Below the pieces are notes generated by a model. The model saw only the letters and a program-made list of their open reading frames with translations, was not told the origin of the DNA and did no database searches. DNA of 64,000 bases from Rhizophagus clarus (lineage: Eukaryota; Glomeromycota; Glomeromycetes; Glomerales; Glomeraceae). The stretch spans positions 372,001 through 436,000 of the forward strand of contig BLAL01000244.1 in the NCBI GenBank assembly GCA_015698045.1. The letters run 5' to 3'. This document shows, one piece after another, positions 1 through 12,828 of this stretch (the stretch's first letter is position 1; each line of letters begins with the position of its first letter). The position numbers and the translations under genes were made by a program.

Positions 1-1488
1 TGAATTCATCTCGTTCTCAACTAATATATTTCCTCCGTGTAAATGCCCATGAACTAGATTATTTTCATGAATAGATTCGAGACCCGTTGCTATTGACCAT
101 AATATATCTATAATATCTCTCCAGCAAAGAATTCCCATAGATTCTTCGAGATACGAGTACAAGTTTCCATTCTCGTAATATCGCATAACAAACATATAGC
201 AAGATGTCGGATCTTTAGTTATACCGAAGAAATCTGCAAGAGCTCCATTTTGTAAACACTTATGATATCTATATAGCTTTTTTTAATTAAATAAAATAAA
301 ATAATATAAAAATAATATAAATTTAATACATAATTAAATCAGTTATACGAGATTATTTTGAGGTTTAGCACATGGTTTTGTTATGTAACTTGTCATCACT
401 CGGATTTATTATTATTTAATATTCAATATTCATAAGAACAAATTGCAACAAACGTTTATCAGCATAGATTTGATTACAGTACAGTTTCTCAGCACTAATA
501 TTTTGCATTTTTTTTTTTTAAATAAGTAAATGTGGTTTTTTATCTGAAAAACAATAAATTTTATATTTCAGACTGCATTAAAAACTTTATATGATGATAG
601 CGCGTATCTCAAATCCGAAAATGTTACCAGTCAATTGAACATTTAAGTAATATAATGTACCAATCCGTTTACCTATTATCCAATTTTTTTTTTTTGATAT
701 CCGGATATCGGCGGTTATACGGATAACGGATATATTAACGAATCAAATATTTTAGAATTATAAAAACTCGTTTGCCGCCTTAGTCGGTAATGTGCGGAAT
801 TCTGTCATCTTCCAGCACTTTCCGATGGCAGACGAAGGATAATGGCCGGATCGGATAAATGGATGACGAATATCCTCGGTTTTAAATATATAACAATAGA
901 GTTAAATAAATAACTTACTCTCTGGAACACAAAATTTCGTATAAAATTCCATAATTTTTTACATTTTTTTTTTTTTTTTTTTACTTTAATTTAATAACCA
1001 TGGCCAAATCTCAATCAGCGATTTAATTCCGGCCAGAATTATTAATCGTCGGCCAGAATTAAGTTTTATTAATCAAGTACAAAAACTAAAACAATAAACC
1101 TTACTTGATTTACAAAATCTTTACTCATATTTTGAGAATTGTTTAGACGTTTCAGAATAACCTTGATGGGACCACTACGAGTCCATATATCAGCTTGTTC
1201 ATCAAGCTTCCATATTGGACCCTTTAGCCACATAGCAGAATATATCGAGCTGAACGCACCCCCTTTATTAATATTTTTAACCAAGTCGAATTGATCAAAA
1301 TCAATCCACTCGAGGTAATCCGTACTCTTGCTAGCATTCAGCTGAGTGTGTCTGATAAACTCATCTATTATAAAACTTCCACTAGTCCAATTATGAAAAT
1401 TTTCTTTTAAAAATGCGATATCACAAATTTTACACCATGCTATGGCAGTTCGTTGGATTTTACAATCTAAACAAATGCCATATGTCAT
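1..1488 (-). CDS. Kinase-like protein (TKL/Tyr-kinase-like, Rhizophagus expansion), catalytic Asp missing; 3' end outside window
   Basis: Two exons are readable on the minus strand. Exon 1 is 1488..1105 (128 codons, ATG at 1488, donor GTAAGG). Exon 2 starts at 276 and runs off the window, in phase 0. Exon 1 has a Cys ribbon (YGICLDCK...WCKICDIAFLKENF), the NWTSG block, then the kinase N-lobe: a weak glycine loop (NKGGAFSSIYSAMW) and VILK carrying the ATP-binding lysine. Exon 2 has FFGITKDPTSCYMFVMRYYE (hinge region) and the catalytic loop. That loop reads VHGHLHGGNILVE where active kinases have HRDLHxxN, so the catalytic aspartate is His. By family knowledge such a protein would be a pseudokinase or scaffold. 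The intron between the exons is 828 nt, far longer than other introns here, so the gene may be disrupted. The paralogue at 17.2 kb has the same loop. Confidence 0.7.
277..1104 (-). other. Unusually long intron (828 nt) with repeat-like content
   Basis: This lies between the two kinase exons. It holds poly-T/A tracts at about 510-520, 690-700 and 966-982. It also holds a less A/T-rich block (about 695-880) with repeated GGATA/CCGGAT words, and two direct copies of GGCCAGAATTA at about 1034 and 1052. The same word recurs near 55515. No ORF is visible. An inserted, decayed mobile element is the simplest explanation. Confidence 0.45.
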
Positions 1489-2274
1489 GATAATGAATTT
1501 TCAAAATATTTTTTTATTTTCAAAAAAAAAGTTTGAAAATTGTCGTTTTTTTATAATGTTTTCTCGCCCAGTTACCCGCGCCTCAATTATTACATCATTC
1601 CATTTATGTTTATTTTTAACTGACAAATAAGGACTGGGCTTAAAATTAGGCTGTGCCTAAAGCAAGAGCCTAAAGCAAGGGTGCAGATCATTTCTTTTTA
1701 CTGAAGAACACGAGACTTTATGGGCCCCGAAAGGTCCCGATCCTGGTCCGAGTCTCTGAGACCTGGACCTGCTTATCATTCCCTCTGACTTTTTACATGA
1801 AGATATTTAATCAACTCAGTAGCAAACTTTTAATACGAATAAAAAAGAAAAGTTTCAAGTCATTTATTAATTTGCTTTATAAAGTATAGATGAGAACTTA
1901 ATCATCACCATTTCGATATCTATCCGAGTTCATTTTATCGATATGACATTTTTTCACTCCATTTCAACGAATCACCATTGGCTAATCTTGACATACTTCC
2001 GATATTATAGTTTTATTTATAATTTAAATTTTATTTTTACAGGTTTGTTTAATCATTAATAAACGAATAAATCACGTGTAGAACATGGCTTTAGACGTAC
2101 TCAAAGTGTTGTTATATTATCCATTAAACAATCATTATCAAATCATCTTAGGAGAATTATCTTCACGATTATATAAGTCTTGGCTATTTTTTATATTTAC
2201 ATGTTCACGTTATCATAAGTGTCATTATACTTTGAAATCCTTTAAAAATATTTAAATGATCGTAGAAGACAAAA
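1489..2274. repeat. Intergenic stretch with direct repeat and GC-rich hairpin
   Basis: The word GCCTAAAGCAAG occurs twice in tandem at about 1655-1680. It is followed at about 1728-1775 by a GC-rich patch (GGGCCCCGAAAGGTCCC, then GGTCCGAGTCTC/GAGACCTGGACC), whose last part can fold into a 12-bp stem with two mismatches. Such a patch stands out in this A/T-rich DNA and looks like the end of a mobile element. I see no gene in the rest. Confidence 0.4.
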
Positions 2275-2383
2275 CATGCGCGTAAATCGCGATATTGCAT
2301 TCTTGAAAGAAAATTTCGTAATCGAATTAGTGGGATTACTAAAATTGATGAAATTGATGAATTCTCAGTTAAATATTAATGAG
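2275..2383 (+). pseudogene. Kinase N-terminal ribbon fragment
   Basis: From 2288 the frame reads RDIAFLKENF, matching CDIAFLKENF of the kinase at 1-1488. The match continues after a +1 shift as ISGITKIDEIDEF, matching TSGxxxIDEF, and then reaches a stop. Neither the upstream Cys pair nor a kinase domain follows. It is a remnant, not a gene. Confidence 0.45.
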
Positions 2384-5300
2384 ATTACCTTCCTTTCTTT
2401 TTTCCTTACTCTTGCGCTTTCCTATCACTTTTACTAACATTTGAGAAGGTTTATTTTAAATAACGTAGATTAACCACTAATATAGTTGAAATTTTGACTT
2501 TATGCAGTCTGACTGTTTGGCATATGACACATAAGTCAATAGCACGTGACTTTTCTAATTCTGGCTGGCATTATAGTTGATAAAGTCTAAAAATTACCAA
2601 AAAAATGTTTGTCTAATTAAAATTATAATGTTGACCAAATCGGTCTGAATTAAGAATCCTACGACAAAATCATAAGTCATCAAATGACAATTCATGTAAG
2701 CCATGCAAACACTATGACTTTACATGGGAAGATCTGGACGTGTAACTGTAATTCACCAAGAAAAATATTATATTATTATATAATAAAAACAACTGTCCCT
2801 ATAATTGACATTATGCATTTTAATGTTTAGCGATGAAACCAATCACACTTACTTTGATTATATAACATAGTACATAATGTCACGGGAAACTCAATTTAAT
2901 AACGACACGTCATTTATATATCGTAATGATTAATTTTGCTTAGCTAATAATTTTTATTACAAATACATATGTAATATTACAATCTTAAAAGCGCCCAATT
3001 TCGTCTTTTATTTACGCTTTGATACGTATACCTTTCTATTTATAATCAAATTATGCTGTTACTACGAAATCATCACTTAGTAAACTTTGATTGATCGAGA
3101 AACAAAAATGACTCTGAAATTTAGGGCAAACCCGATTTATTATATTGTGTGATACATGCCATTTAATAATTTAATATATATTTTAATTAAACGTCAGGAA
3201 AATTTTCTCTTTTAAGTAATTTAGAAAATTTAAAATTAAATAAACAAATTAAATTAGAACTAGATTAGAATGTTTGTATACTGAAGGAAATCGTTTTCAG
3301 CCATGACACTAATAAATATTAAAATTAATTTTCTAATTCGTAAGTTTAATTTATTAATTAAACATTAAGAACTCTACAAAATATTCGTTTAATACACGGT
3401 AATATGCTGTGCGATATACAGTACAAAACGATCAACGCTGAAACGAAATATGCAACTCGCTATGAGCCGAAATTATAATTATTGTAAAGGAGGTAGTTTA
3501 AAAAGTTACAATTTACCAAAAAAGGGACATGTAAATAACTAATATGTTAATACATTTTTACATGTGATAGAATTTATAACGACAATGTAGTTCCCGATTT
3601 TTTTTTTGGTAAAATTGATTACTAATAATATCGAAAATCGTACAGAAAAAAAAAAAATTTGTTAACCAATCGTCTTACCGTCCATTTGTGCAACCATTAT
3701 ATTATTTGTTATCTGCTCTCATCGAGTTATTAAAAATAGCTATATTATCTTGATAAAGATAATTTAAGTTCATTTAGTGCATATACATATTTCATGTCAT
3801 CATCAAATTTCGCTTCGTATATTGCTAATAACGTATATATATATTAAAGTTAGATTACGGATAATTTGTCTTCTAAAGTACAAAAAGTATAATAATTAAA
3901 TGAAGTGTAATCTAAAGTATATTATTTAAACAATAATCAACAGTTAACGAATGTAACAAAAATTCTGTACACTAGGTTACTTTACTGCGCCGTAAGTTCG
4001 TTTTCCGTCGGAAGCTAATTTAGAGGCAGAGAATCTTAAATTAGAAAACGACTTATTTCTTTGGTTGTTTCATTATACCTGTATGTAATGGACACGAATT
4101 CTATGTATAGTAAGATTTGTGTCAACGATTATCTTCCCACGGAATTTATATAGTAAAAAATTTCTATCCGAACAATTTGCCATTTGTGGCCAGATTCCCG
4201 AACATCATTTATTGGTCAGAATGTATTTCATTTTTATGGATAATAATAGGAAACGTGCGATAAAGATTACAAAGTTTATTATTATTTCTAAAAATGTAAA
4301 TTTTATTCCTTTCATAGTTAATATATGTTAAAATAATTGTGATATTAAATGTCCCATCAAAATCGTCTTAATTTTTATATACCGTTTCAAAAATTTGCGA
4401 TTGATTCAGAAAATCGATTCAACTTAATAATACGATAATACACGTAATCTCGAGATATATAAATGTATCGGTATATGTAAGTACCAAGAATCATTTGTCA
4501 AATAATAACCTTCGTTGCAATATATACAATTTCTATTTGTCAACGTTTTCCCGCTAGAGTTAAAGAAGTTTAAGATTTCGCTAGCAGAATTTTCGTTATT
4601 CTAAAAAAAAAAAAAAAAATCACAAATGAAGCACGGTGTAAGCAAAATTCTCATAATATCCTGGAGATGGGATTTCGCGAGGAGAAAACCTTTCACTACT
4701 CTGAAGACCAAAGCATTTGGTGCGGCCCTTATTACGACAAGCACCAATGATTGGAGAATTACAAAAACTTTACGAAACAAAGTCAACTTTACGAAATCAA
4801 TCAAGTCCCAATTGCGACGTTCCTATTTACCAAATATTTATTCGAAGAAAAATGTCATACTAGATCATGAAATAAGAAAAAAAGTATGGTGCAATTAAGT
4901 TCAATTTTATAATCGTAGGTTGGTCTCCTCTCCAATTTTTTAATTTTTCCTCTTTCCCCGTTCATCGCTATTGACTTATTACGTTCATTTACTAGTAATT
5001 TATTTAATCATTTCTTCAAATCAAAATTATCATTGGTGAATGTATACCTGATATCATGATAATGTATTACTATATCATAAGGCTAGGCATATTGGGTAAC
5101 ATTCATAAATATTATAAAGGTGTTAATATTATATACTTTTAAGTTTCATTCATTCTTTCGTTTCTCGTTTCTCCAATCTAATTCATTTAAAATCGCGTTT
5201 CTTTTACATTTTTTATAATCTTATTAAGTAATCAGTAATAACCTATCAGGTTTGCATAATTAAAAAATCACATTTTAATACATGTTTCTGCAGGGCTTAG

Positions 5301-6084
5301 AAGAAAACTTCCGATAGGATTAACAGTCCAAGCATTATTGTGTACATGTTGTTGCTAACATTCGAATCGATCCGGTCCAATTTCGGCAATACCCGATCCT
5401 AAACGTCTTTCTGATGTTTCTGATGTATTACGACATAATATTGGGTTATTGGTATGGTATAGCTATAGAGACTACCTTAATTAGGCTTTCATATTCTTGA
5501 TTAGAATTGATTATACTTAATGCTAAAAATAAGTCATTCCATCACAAAATCCTGATTATTCATTATCTAAGAAAATTTGATCGGAAAATGCGTGATAGAA
5601 AGGCATTCACCGGAACCACTTTGCCTTATTTACTCATTTTAATAATACACAAAATACACAAACAATATAAACTTCAGGCTTGGTCCATGTACTTTCACAA
5701 AAAGACAATGATGTATATATTAAAAACTTTATTTTGTTCAATGACATATTTGCGTTATGACAGGAGAAAATGAATAAAAATAATGATTTTTCTTCTTTAG
5801 AAAACAAAATTCGAATTCAGTCACTTTGGGGGAAAAAAAAAAACATTCCTTTAAACTTTGTTTCATTCATTAGACCTCTTCTAGGTCTCATTTTTAAATG
5901 TAAATTATAAAGATAAAATAAAAAACGTTTATCAATTCTCCCCTTTAATGACTTATTAATGCTTACCACTTCACATTACGCGTTCTTGACTTCTGATAAT
6001 TTGGTATCTCAAGTTAAAGATTACATTAAATACATGACATAGAAACATTAAAATGTCAGCTGCCTTATTAAGGATATGGTGAAT
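2384..6084. other. Gene-poor stretch, no supported feature
   Basis: About 3.7 kb of A/T-rich sequence. The only long frames (4119-4331, and overlapping frames on both strands at 4601-4898) resemble nothing I know and have no splice or start context. The 4626-4800 segment is slightly less A/T-rich than its surroundings and could be an old repeat. Confidence 0.4.
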
Positions 6085-6262
6085 TCAATTGAGCGTTTTC
6101 AATGGAATTTCATTATTTTGTTCGATTAATGTGTTACGATGTTTAGATGCTAGCTCCATCAAATCGACAACAACAATCGACAGCAATTTTACGGAAGTTT
6201 CTTGGTCTCTTCCAATTTTTCCTATTTTCAAAAATCTTTCAGACAAAATGAACGTAAATTTC
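6085..6262 (+). pseudogene. Kinase C-terminal fragment
   Basis: The frame reads ISLFCSINVLRCLDASSIKS. This resembles the C-terminal subdomain of the local kinases (xYxxLMLQCLDxNPSNRPTT). No kinase core lies upstream. The match is weak on its own and is supported mainly by several equivalent fragments nearby. Confidence 0.35.
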
Positions 6263-6734
6263 GTGTCAAAACAAATAGGACTTATTCGCGTCGAAGAAGT
6301 GAATTAAGTATATGCGTGTAACAAAAAAATAATTAATTTCTTTCGTTCATTAATTATATCAAATTTCATTAATATTTTATTAAGAAAAAAATATTATTAG
6401 GAGCAAATAGAGAATAGATACTTCTCTTATCTCTCAATCATTTTCATTAGTTGTATAGTTCATTATTCCTTCAAATTCGTATATATATTCATTCTTCGCA
6501 ATTCATAAAATTTGCGACCAACCTTAGCGTTCGGATAAGGCTGCTCCCTTAGTTTATTGAGAAAATTATACTTATATTATAATGTACAATTTATGAAGCT
6601 ATGCACACGAGTTTTTGATAAATACCAAACGTTTAATTCCCTACCTGGAGAACTTTAGTTTCATAAGTCTGAAATTGTACGAAATCACCTTAAAATTGGC
6701 GACGTATGAATCATTCCTGAAATTCGCAAGGTTT

Positions 6735-6785
6735 AGATGTTTGTTTGATAGATTAGCATCTAAACATTGTAACATTAATCTAGCG
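6735..6785 (-). pseudogene. Kinase C-terminal fragment
   Basis: The minus strand reads LMLQCLDANLSNKH, close to the kinase subdomain XI consensus LMLQCLDANPSNRP. It is only about 50 bp long and is isolated from any kinase core. Confidence 0.4.
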
Positions 6786-7835
6786 AAAATATATGAAGTT
6801 CCACTGTTAATCTTAATCTTGAACTATAATAATTAGCTGACGAAATTCAAGAACGTATGTCAAATACGCCATTTCATTATTTTTACTAAGGTTACTACGA
6901 AAAATATTAAGACTCTTTCCTTTTTTACCACTCATTCTTTATCACAAGTAGTTTTTCGTTTTTCATCTAATATTTCATTAAGGTAGAATAATTAGAATAA
7001 ATTTTCGTTTAGTCAATAATTATTATATTATTACTCAATTTCTAACTAAAACGTTGATGAGAGAAAAAAAAAAAAATAATAATAAATACATCATTTTTTT
7101 TTTACCTGATTAATTAACCATACATTGTTAAAGGTTTTAATTTTAATCGGTCATAATAAAGGCACAAAAATCGGCGCTAATATATTAGTTCTAATCGTAA
7201 CGGTGTATTTATTTATTCAACGTAGAAAACAATATTTCCGGAGTTTTAGTTTTGGGAGTTGTATACTTTCATATTAAGAACAAATTTCATATTCGAATCT
7301 AAACCATCATACCTACAAAATTTGACCATATTCTAAACTTTAAAAGATTAATTAGGGACATTATCTTATTGTTATGATCAATACGTAAAAAAAAATATCA
7401 TCATGAAAATATTTTTAGTATAAGTTTTACATATAAGTTTATTGCGTAAATTTATATATTAATTGCGTAATTTGTATAATGTAATGTAAAATTATGAAAT
7501 TCATTTTTATAACAGGATTTACAGAACATAAATTTATGCAAATTTACATAAGTTTGTATAATTTTATTAAAATAAGACTCATAAATTTGTAATTGATGCA
7601 AGTTTATGAATATTTATCTACAAACTATTTTTTTTATTTAATAAAAAGGCTCTTTAGTAGTAAAAGAAGTGCCAAGAAATTATAAATAGGTTACTATATT
7701 TAACTCTCCATGAAGGTACACAAATGTTGGGATCTATTTTGCAATATAGGACTACTTATATACAAACAATTATGAAAAAATCATTGTAAAAACACAAAAT
7801 GCTATTAACGGAGTTTTTGGTCTGCAAAGATAAAA
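6786..7835. other. Intergenic, nothing supported
   Basis: A/T-rich sequence with poly-A/T runs. At about 7430-7620 there is a patch rich in related words (AAATTTATG, TTTGTATAA), which looks like low-complexity sequence. No gene is visible. Confidence 0.4.
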
Positions 7836-7925
7836 CTTTATTTACAAATACTTCCTTTAGATTAATGTTACAATTCCTAGTTATTAATCAAATCAGTAAC
7901 AGAATCCCAAATTTACGAAACCTAA
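7836..7925 (+). pseudogene. Kinase C-terminal fragment
   Basis: The frame reads TSFRLMLQFLVINQISNRIP, which aligns with TPxxYxxLMLQCLDxNPSNRP of the local kinases. It is a short isolated piece. Confidence 0.35.
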
Positions 7926-8215
7926 CATCTGATTGTTCACGAAATAAAACAAAATTCGTAAATATAGGACCTGCAGTTTAATTTATGTGCACAAATTCAC
8001 AGTAATCAATGTCTGGATGTAAATTTGGCCAAGATAATTTATTTATTAATTAATTTTGGAAAATAAAACAAAAAACTTGGAAAGGATCAGAAAATGTACG
8101 GTAAAAAGGTATGAAAAATGATCTATAAATAGAAATAAAGAGATAATAATATGAGATTTAATTTTTTCAATTTTACGAATTTTTAATTTTCAAACAGTCT
8201 CCAAAATCGACGGAA

Positions 8216-8901
8216 TATATAAATACCTCTATGTACCGATCTCCGGTGTACCGATAATTTCCTGTACCGATAAATTTTCATTGTCACGTTTCACGTATAA
8301 TAAACAAATCACGTTGTACCGATATTGTATATAATTTCGCGATGTAACGTATATTCTCGGTCCTTTTATGATAACGCATATTGAAGATGTACCGATATTT
8401 TAGCTACACTAGTACTAATTCGGAAAGTTGGCAAAAGTAAAAAAGATTTAATTTGAACTCTTGCAGCCGGTTTTGCCGAAACTTGATTCTTTTGACCCAT
8501 TATTCGTTTAAAATTTACTCCGCATTGTGAATTACTTGTAACATTCATTGTACTGTTATTTTTCCAATTAGAAACATTGATATCGAGGAGTGATCTACAA
8601 TATCATACATCACGAAATTTCAGGGTACTCTATAATCTATATCGTACAAAAATCTAAATTATACAAATTTTATGCAATATATTGAATATTATTGCATATA
8701 TTTGTTTTCGTACAAAATTTGTGCAGATATTAGCAAATTTTTTTATAATAAATTGTTCAAAATATATAATATATATATTAAGCATAAAAATTATCACATT
8801 TTCAGGGTATGCAATCCAGCACAAAATTTTGCATATTTTTCATGTAATAAAAAATTTCCTGATGTAGTACCGATAATTCGATGTACCGAGATTTGACTGT
8901 A
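8216..8901. repeat. Dispersed GTACCGATA repeats; pogo-like terminal sequence at right edge
   Basis: The word GTACCGAT(A) recurs in the same orientation at about 8235, 8251, 8268, 8317, 8390 and 8867, with variants GTAACGTAT (about 8344) and GTACCGAG (8883). The right edge, read on the minus strand, begins CAGTCAAATCTCGGTACATC next to TA at 8900-8901. This resembles pogo/Tigger-type terminal repeats (family knowledge). I could not find a clean matching left terminus; CAGTCTCC at about 8205 is only a weak candidate. The frames inside (8366-8548, 8672-8896) show no transposase motif. Confidence 0.45.
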
Positions 8902-10670
8902 TCGAATATGTTCAACAGCCGGGATAGTGATTAAATGCTAAACGTTGTCGAATTATCATAAGGGAAAACATGTGTAACTCTCTGTCGGTCTGTCTACAAA
9001 TCGATTTTCTTGGACAAGTTAATTATCATGAAAGTTTACCTAATATCCATCGGCAGTATTACATGATAAGTCTTATTTATCACGTGATTCAAGTGACAAA
9101 TAGACAGCGCCCGAGTAACTGTTTAATGTTAACATGATATTTTATTCAATCCTATTAGTCGAACTGATAGAATAATAGAATTCAATTCATCAAAATACAA
9201 AACTAGAGTAGATTGCGCACTGTATGGTAGCTGAAGGTCAAATTTGTCCACTTTTAAGGGCCAAACGGGCCACTTTTAACCATCAAGATCTAATTGTTCA
9301 AATCTAGTAGAATATTATAGGGTTTCCTTATTTTCGACAATATTTTCAGGATTATTTTTAAATTTTATGACTTTCTATTATTAGGATTAAAAATTTCCAT
9401 ATCAAAATTTTTGCATCAGTTGGCTATTATCAGGAGGCGAACTTAAAAATGTATATATTTATACATATACATAAAAGGAGATTGTATGAACTGCCCATTT
9501 TAAATCAAATAACCGCTATAATAGTAAATAACGTATTGAAATTTACTATAACAAAAGGAAAATTGTGTAGCATATAAACATAGAACATATCATGTCAACT
9601 GAGGACAGCTTGAGGAAATATATACATGAAAAATGGAGAATATAAGTTTATTTTCCATTTTAGTAATAAAGTTATTATAAATCAATTTTAAAGAGGATGA
9701 GTTATAGATATAATAAAACAAGCCGATTCGTCATAATAACTCATTATTATCTTTTATCAAGTATTTCGGCAATTGCCGTATAGCTACTGTATTTGCAGAT
9801 CCACAAAAATATTTGCACATGAGGAATAGTTTGTTTATCAAACAAAATTTTAATAAACTTATTTTAAAAGAATAAAATTTCTTAAATGCACCCCTTTGTG
9901 AAAGTGTAGAAAAAGACCAACGAATAATAACTTATTTTAAGCGATGAAAAAAAAAAAATTATATATGTATAAATATATACATGAAAAAACTTCATTGGAT
10001 TCTTGAATATAGTGTGCATTTAAAAACCTGTTTTATGCTTTAAATGGATAAGCGTTAGTAATAATAAATTAATCTATGGCGTGCATTATTTATTTTTACT
10101 GTTTCATAAATATAGATAACCCGGTAAAAGCATCGTGAATTTACTGTATTTCGGAATCAATATATTAACTAAATTAATCCAAAGAACGGAAATTCTTCTT
10201 CAAAATAAAGTTTCAATAAATAATTAAAATAATAATAATTAATATTTTATATTCGATACTTTAAGATTCTTTAACGATGCTTTATTTTCAAAGAATAATG
10301 ATATAAATTTAAAGTTATTCTTTAAAGTGAAATTCCGAATAAATTTAAGATTCTTATGTAATTTCTTTTTTTCTTACATAATCGTTGTTGAGACTTTTAA
10401 CTTGTAACACTTTGCCATTCTTGGTATTTTCGCTAAAATCCGCCCGAATTTATATAGTAATTTTTCTGCCGATCAAGCTCTTAAAATTAAAGTGACATAA
10501 TGTTCTAAAAAATAAACAGCAACATACATGCATATTCATAATTTTTTTTTATATACTATAAAACAATTACTATTATACTAATTAATTATGACAATGCGAA
10601 TATTTAGTAATTTAATAATGCTTCTATAATTAGATAATAACATCTATAATGCTACTAATTTTTAATTTTT

Positions 10671-10680
10671 GGGGGGGGGG
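10671..10680 (+). repeat. Poly-G run (G10)
   Basis: Ten consecutive G residues in otherwise A/T-rich intergenic DNA. The window has one other G10 run, inside the hAT-like element at about 37666. Confidence 0.85.
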
Positions 10681-11246
10681 ATTAAATGAAAATATGTTGT
10701 GGAAAAGAATATTAACTCGTTTTTTAATAAAATTATGAGCGAAATTCTTATTAAAGATATACGAAAGATTATTATTGCACCATAAATCGTTAAATGATTT
10801 ATTAGTTTATCAACAGGTCCGTGTATCTGCAGTTTCAATTAAAACACATTTTGCTTTCAAATAATGAAATATAATTTTAAAATTATTTAGCGAAATTAAT
10901 AAAAGAGAGACGGAAGAAAACAAAAATGGTTCCAATTGAAATTATACGCTGATACACGGACCTGTCGAAAAACAAATATAATAAAACAAATTTGGCGTAA
11001 TATCTTTCGTTATGCCAAATAAAAAGAATGTTTATGAATAAAAATAGAACAGCTTGATATGATATTATAGATGCGCGTCGAACATAAATAATAGAAATCA
11101 TGTTGATTTATAGTAACTTTTTCACACGTATACTAGTACATACTGTAATGGAAGTGACGAGCATGGAGAGACATAAACTTAATTTCGGCCCGTACTTTTT
11201 TAGTTTTAGTTGAAAGTCTGTCTGCATAATTCTAGCAACAGCTCCT

Positions 11247-11260
11247 GGTTAGGGTTAGGG
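11247..11260 (+). repeat. Short interstitial telomere-like motif
   Basis: The sequence GGTTAGGGTTAGGG is just over two TTAGGG units. It is too short to say more than that it matches the common fungal telomere repeat. Confidence 0.6.
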
Positions 11261-12214
11261 ATTATTAAGGTTAAAAGAATATGAAAAATTAACACGATGG
11301 ATCTATGAATGAATAAAATATCGCTTGGATCCTCTATCTTTAAATATTTTACCAGATAAAATTATTCCTCTAACTTTGACACGAATTAAAAGTTAATCCG
11401 ATTAATATTTTAGTAATAATTTATACGGTGTAACGTAAGGAAACTTATCTAACGTACGAATTAAAGTTTTGCCTCCTTGTTTAACTTATCCAGTAGTTAT
11501 CATTTAAGTAAGATGTTCGCTGCAGAATAATCACAAGACAAATTGCATACTGTACAACATTTTACATAATTGCGTAAATAGGTTATTATATCTTATAAAA
11601 AGATTTGTTAAAAATACATTCTTTTAATCTCATTTAATGCTGATTCGTTCTAGCTGAAACGGGGAATTCCATTCCTTTTTTTTCGGATCTTTTTTTCGTT
11701 TATAAGCATAAATTTAGATAAGCAATATAAACAATTATGGTTAATGTTAACGCGCAAGATGTTATGTAATTAATTATGTAATTTCAAAAATTAATTTTAA
11801 ATCATTAACATAAGATAAGAAGTTTCTTTTTATCTCAAACATCTTTATATCTAGGCCGATAATCTTATTGTATTATTTTTAGCCCTCATGTAAATCTATC
11901 ACAGTTAGTGATTTAATCCATTTTTGAGCATAATAGCTTTTTATATGACCGGTCCAGTTTTCTGAATAAAAGAAATCGTAGAAATCATAGAAATGAGGAC
12001 CATTTCAAAAGGTATAACGGTAAATAATTTACCCATCTACCGATTAAAAACTATCATAACTTGTTGATTTTCTCCTGTTTATCCAATTTTATATAATTCA
12101 GTTCTCTACTCAAATATTTATATTCTATGAATAAATAAGAATAAATTCCGAAATTTTTCTCTCATTCTTGAATATGGCAGAATAATCCTCATTCTCTATC
12201 ATTAAGTGGTTCAT

Positions 12215-12370
12215 ACTCGTTCATCTATTATAGAATTTCCGCTGGTCCAATTACGGAAATTTCCTCTTGAAATTGCAGTATTGCAAGTTTTTGCACCATT
12301 CTGCCACAGTTCCTTGTTTGATAAAATTGCGGCACTCATTATCTAAAAACATTCTCTCTCTCGCTATATC
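12215..12370 (-). pseudogene. Kinase N-terminal ribbon fragment
   Basis: Reading the minus strand across two frames gives CRNFIKQGTVAEWC, then CNTAISRGNFRNWTSGNS and IIDE. This is the ribbon/NWTSG/IDEF order of the kinase N terminus, broken by frameshifts and stops. No kinase domain follows. Confidence 0.45.
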
Positions 12371-12828
12371 ACTTGAACGTCTAGTTATTTGATATTACCT
12401 TTACAATTTTACGTGAACGTCTTTTAAATTCTTCCGAAAAAATTGTCATACCCTTTTTCTATACAATATTACATGGCCATGGTCAAAACGATAATTACAT
12501 TCTTGTATAATTTATTGATAAAATATTGCAACCGTACAAATAAAATTATCAAATACCACCGTTATCACTTAATTCTTGCCTGATTAACTTGGTAAATTTT
12601 TAAACAACAAAATTATTTTATGTCTAAATGGTATAAAAAATAATGTTCTCCATTTTTCCAACAATTTTTTTGATTTGTCGTTTGTCATTGGTAGATTCCG
12701 AATTAAGAAGCTGATATAATGCAACCACTATACGCTTTACAAAATAAATAATGTATCGCTACAAAAAATTTTTAAAGTAAAATATCTTTCGTTATTTCGA
12801 ATGTCTATATTATGACAACAAATTGTCG

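Larger units (their letters stand above)
8902..12214. other. Gene-poor stretch, no supported gene
   Basis: 3.3 kb of A/T-rich sequence without a recognisable coding signal. The ORF at 10883-11101 (minus) is low-complexity. Features of note are a poly-G run and a short telomere-like motif, listed separately. Confidence 0.4.

Noticed and set aside
4601-4898. Overlapping frames of 67 and 90 codons on opposite strands
   Set aside because: Neither has a recognisable motif, homologous feel or splice context. Overlap on both strands is typical of chance frames or an old repeat.
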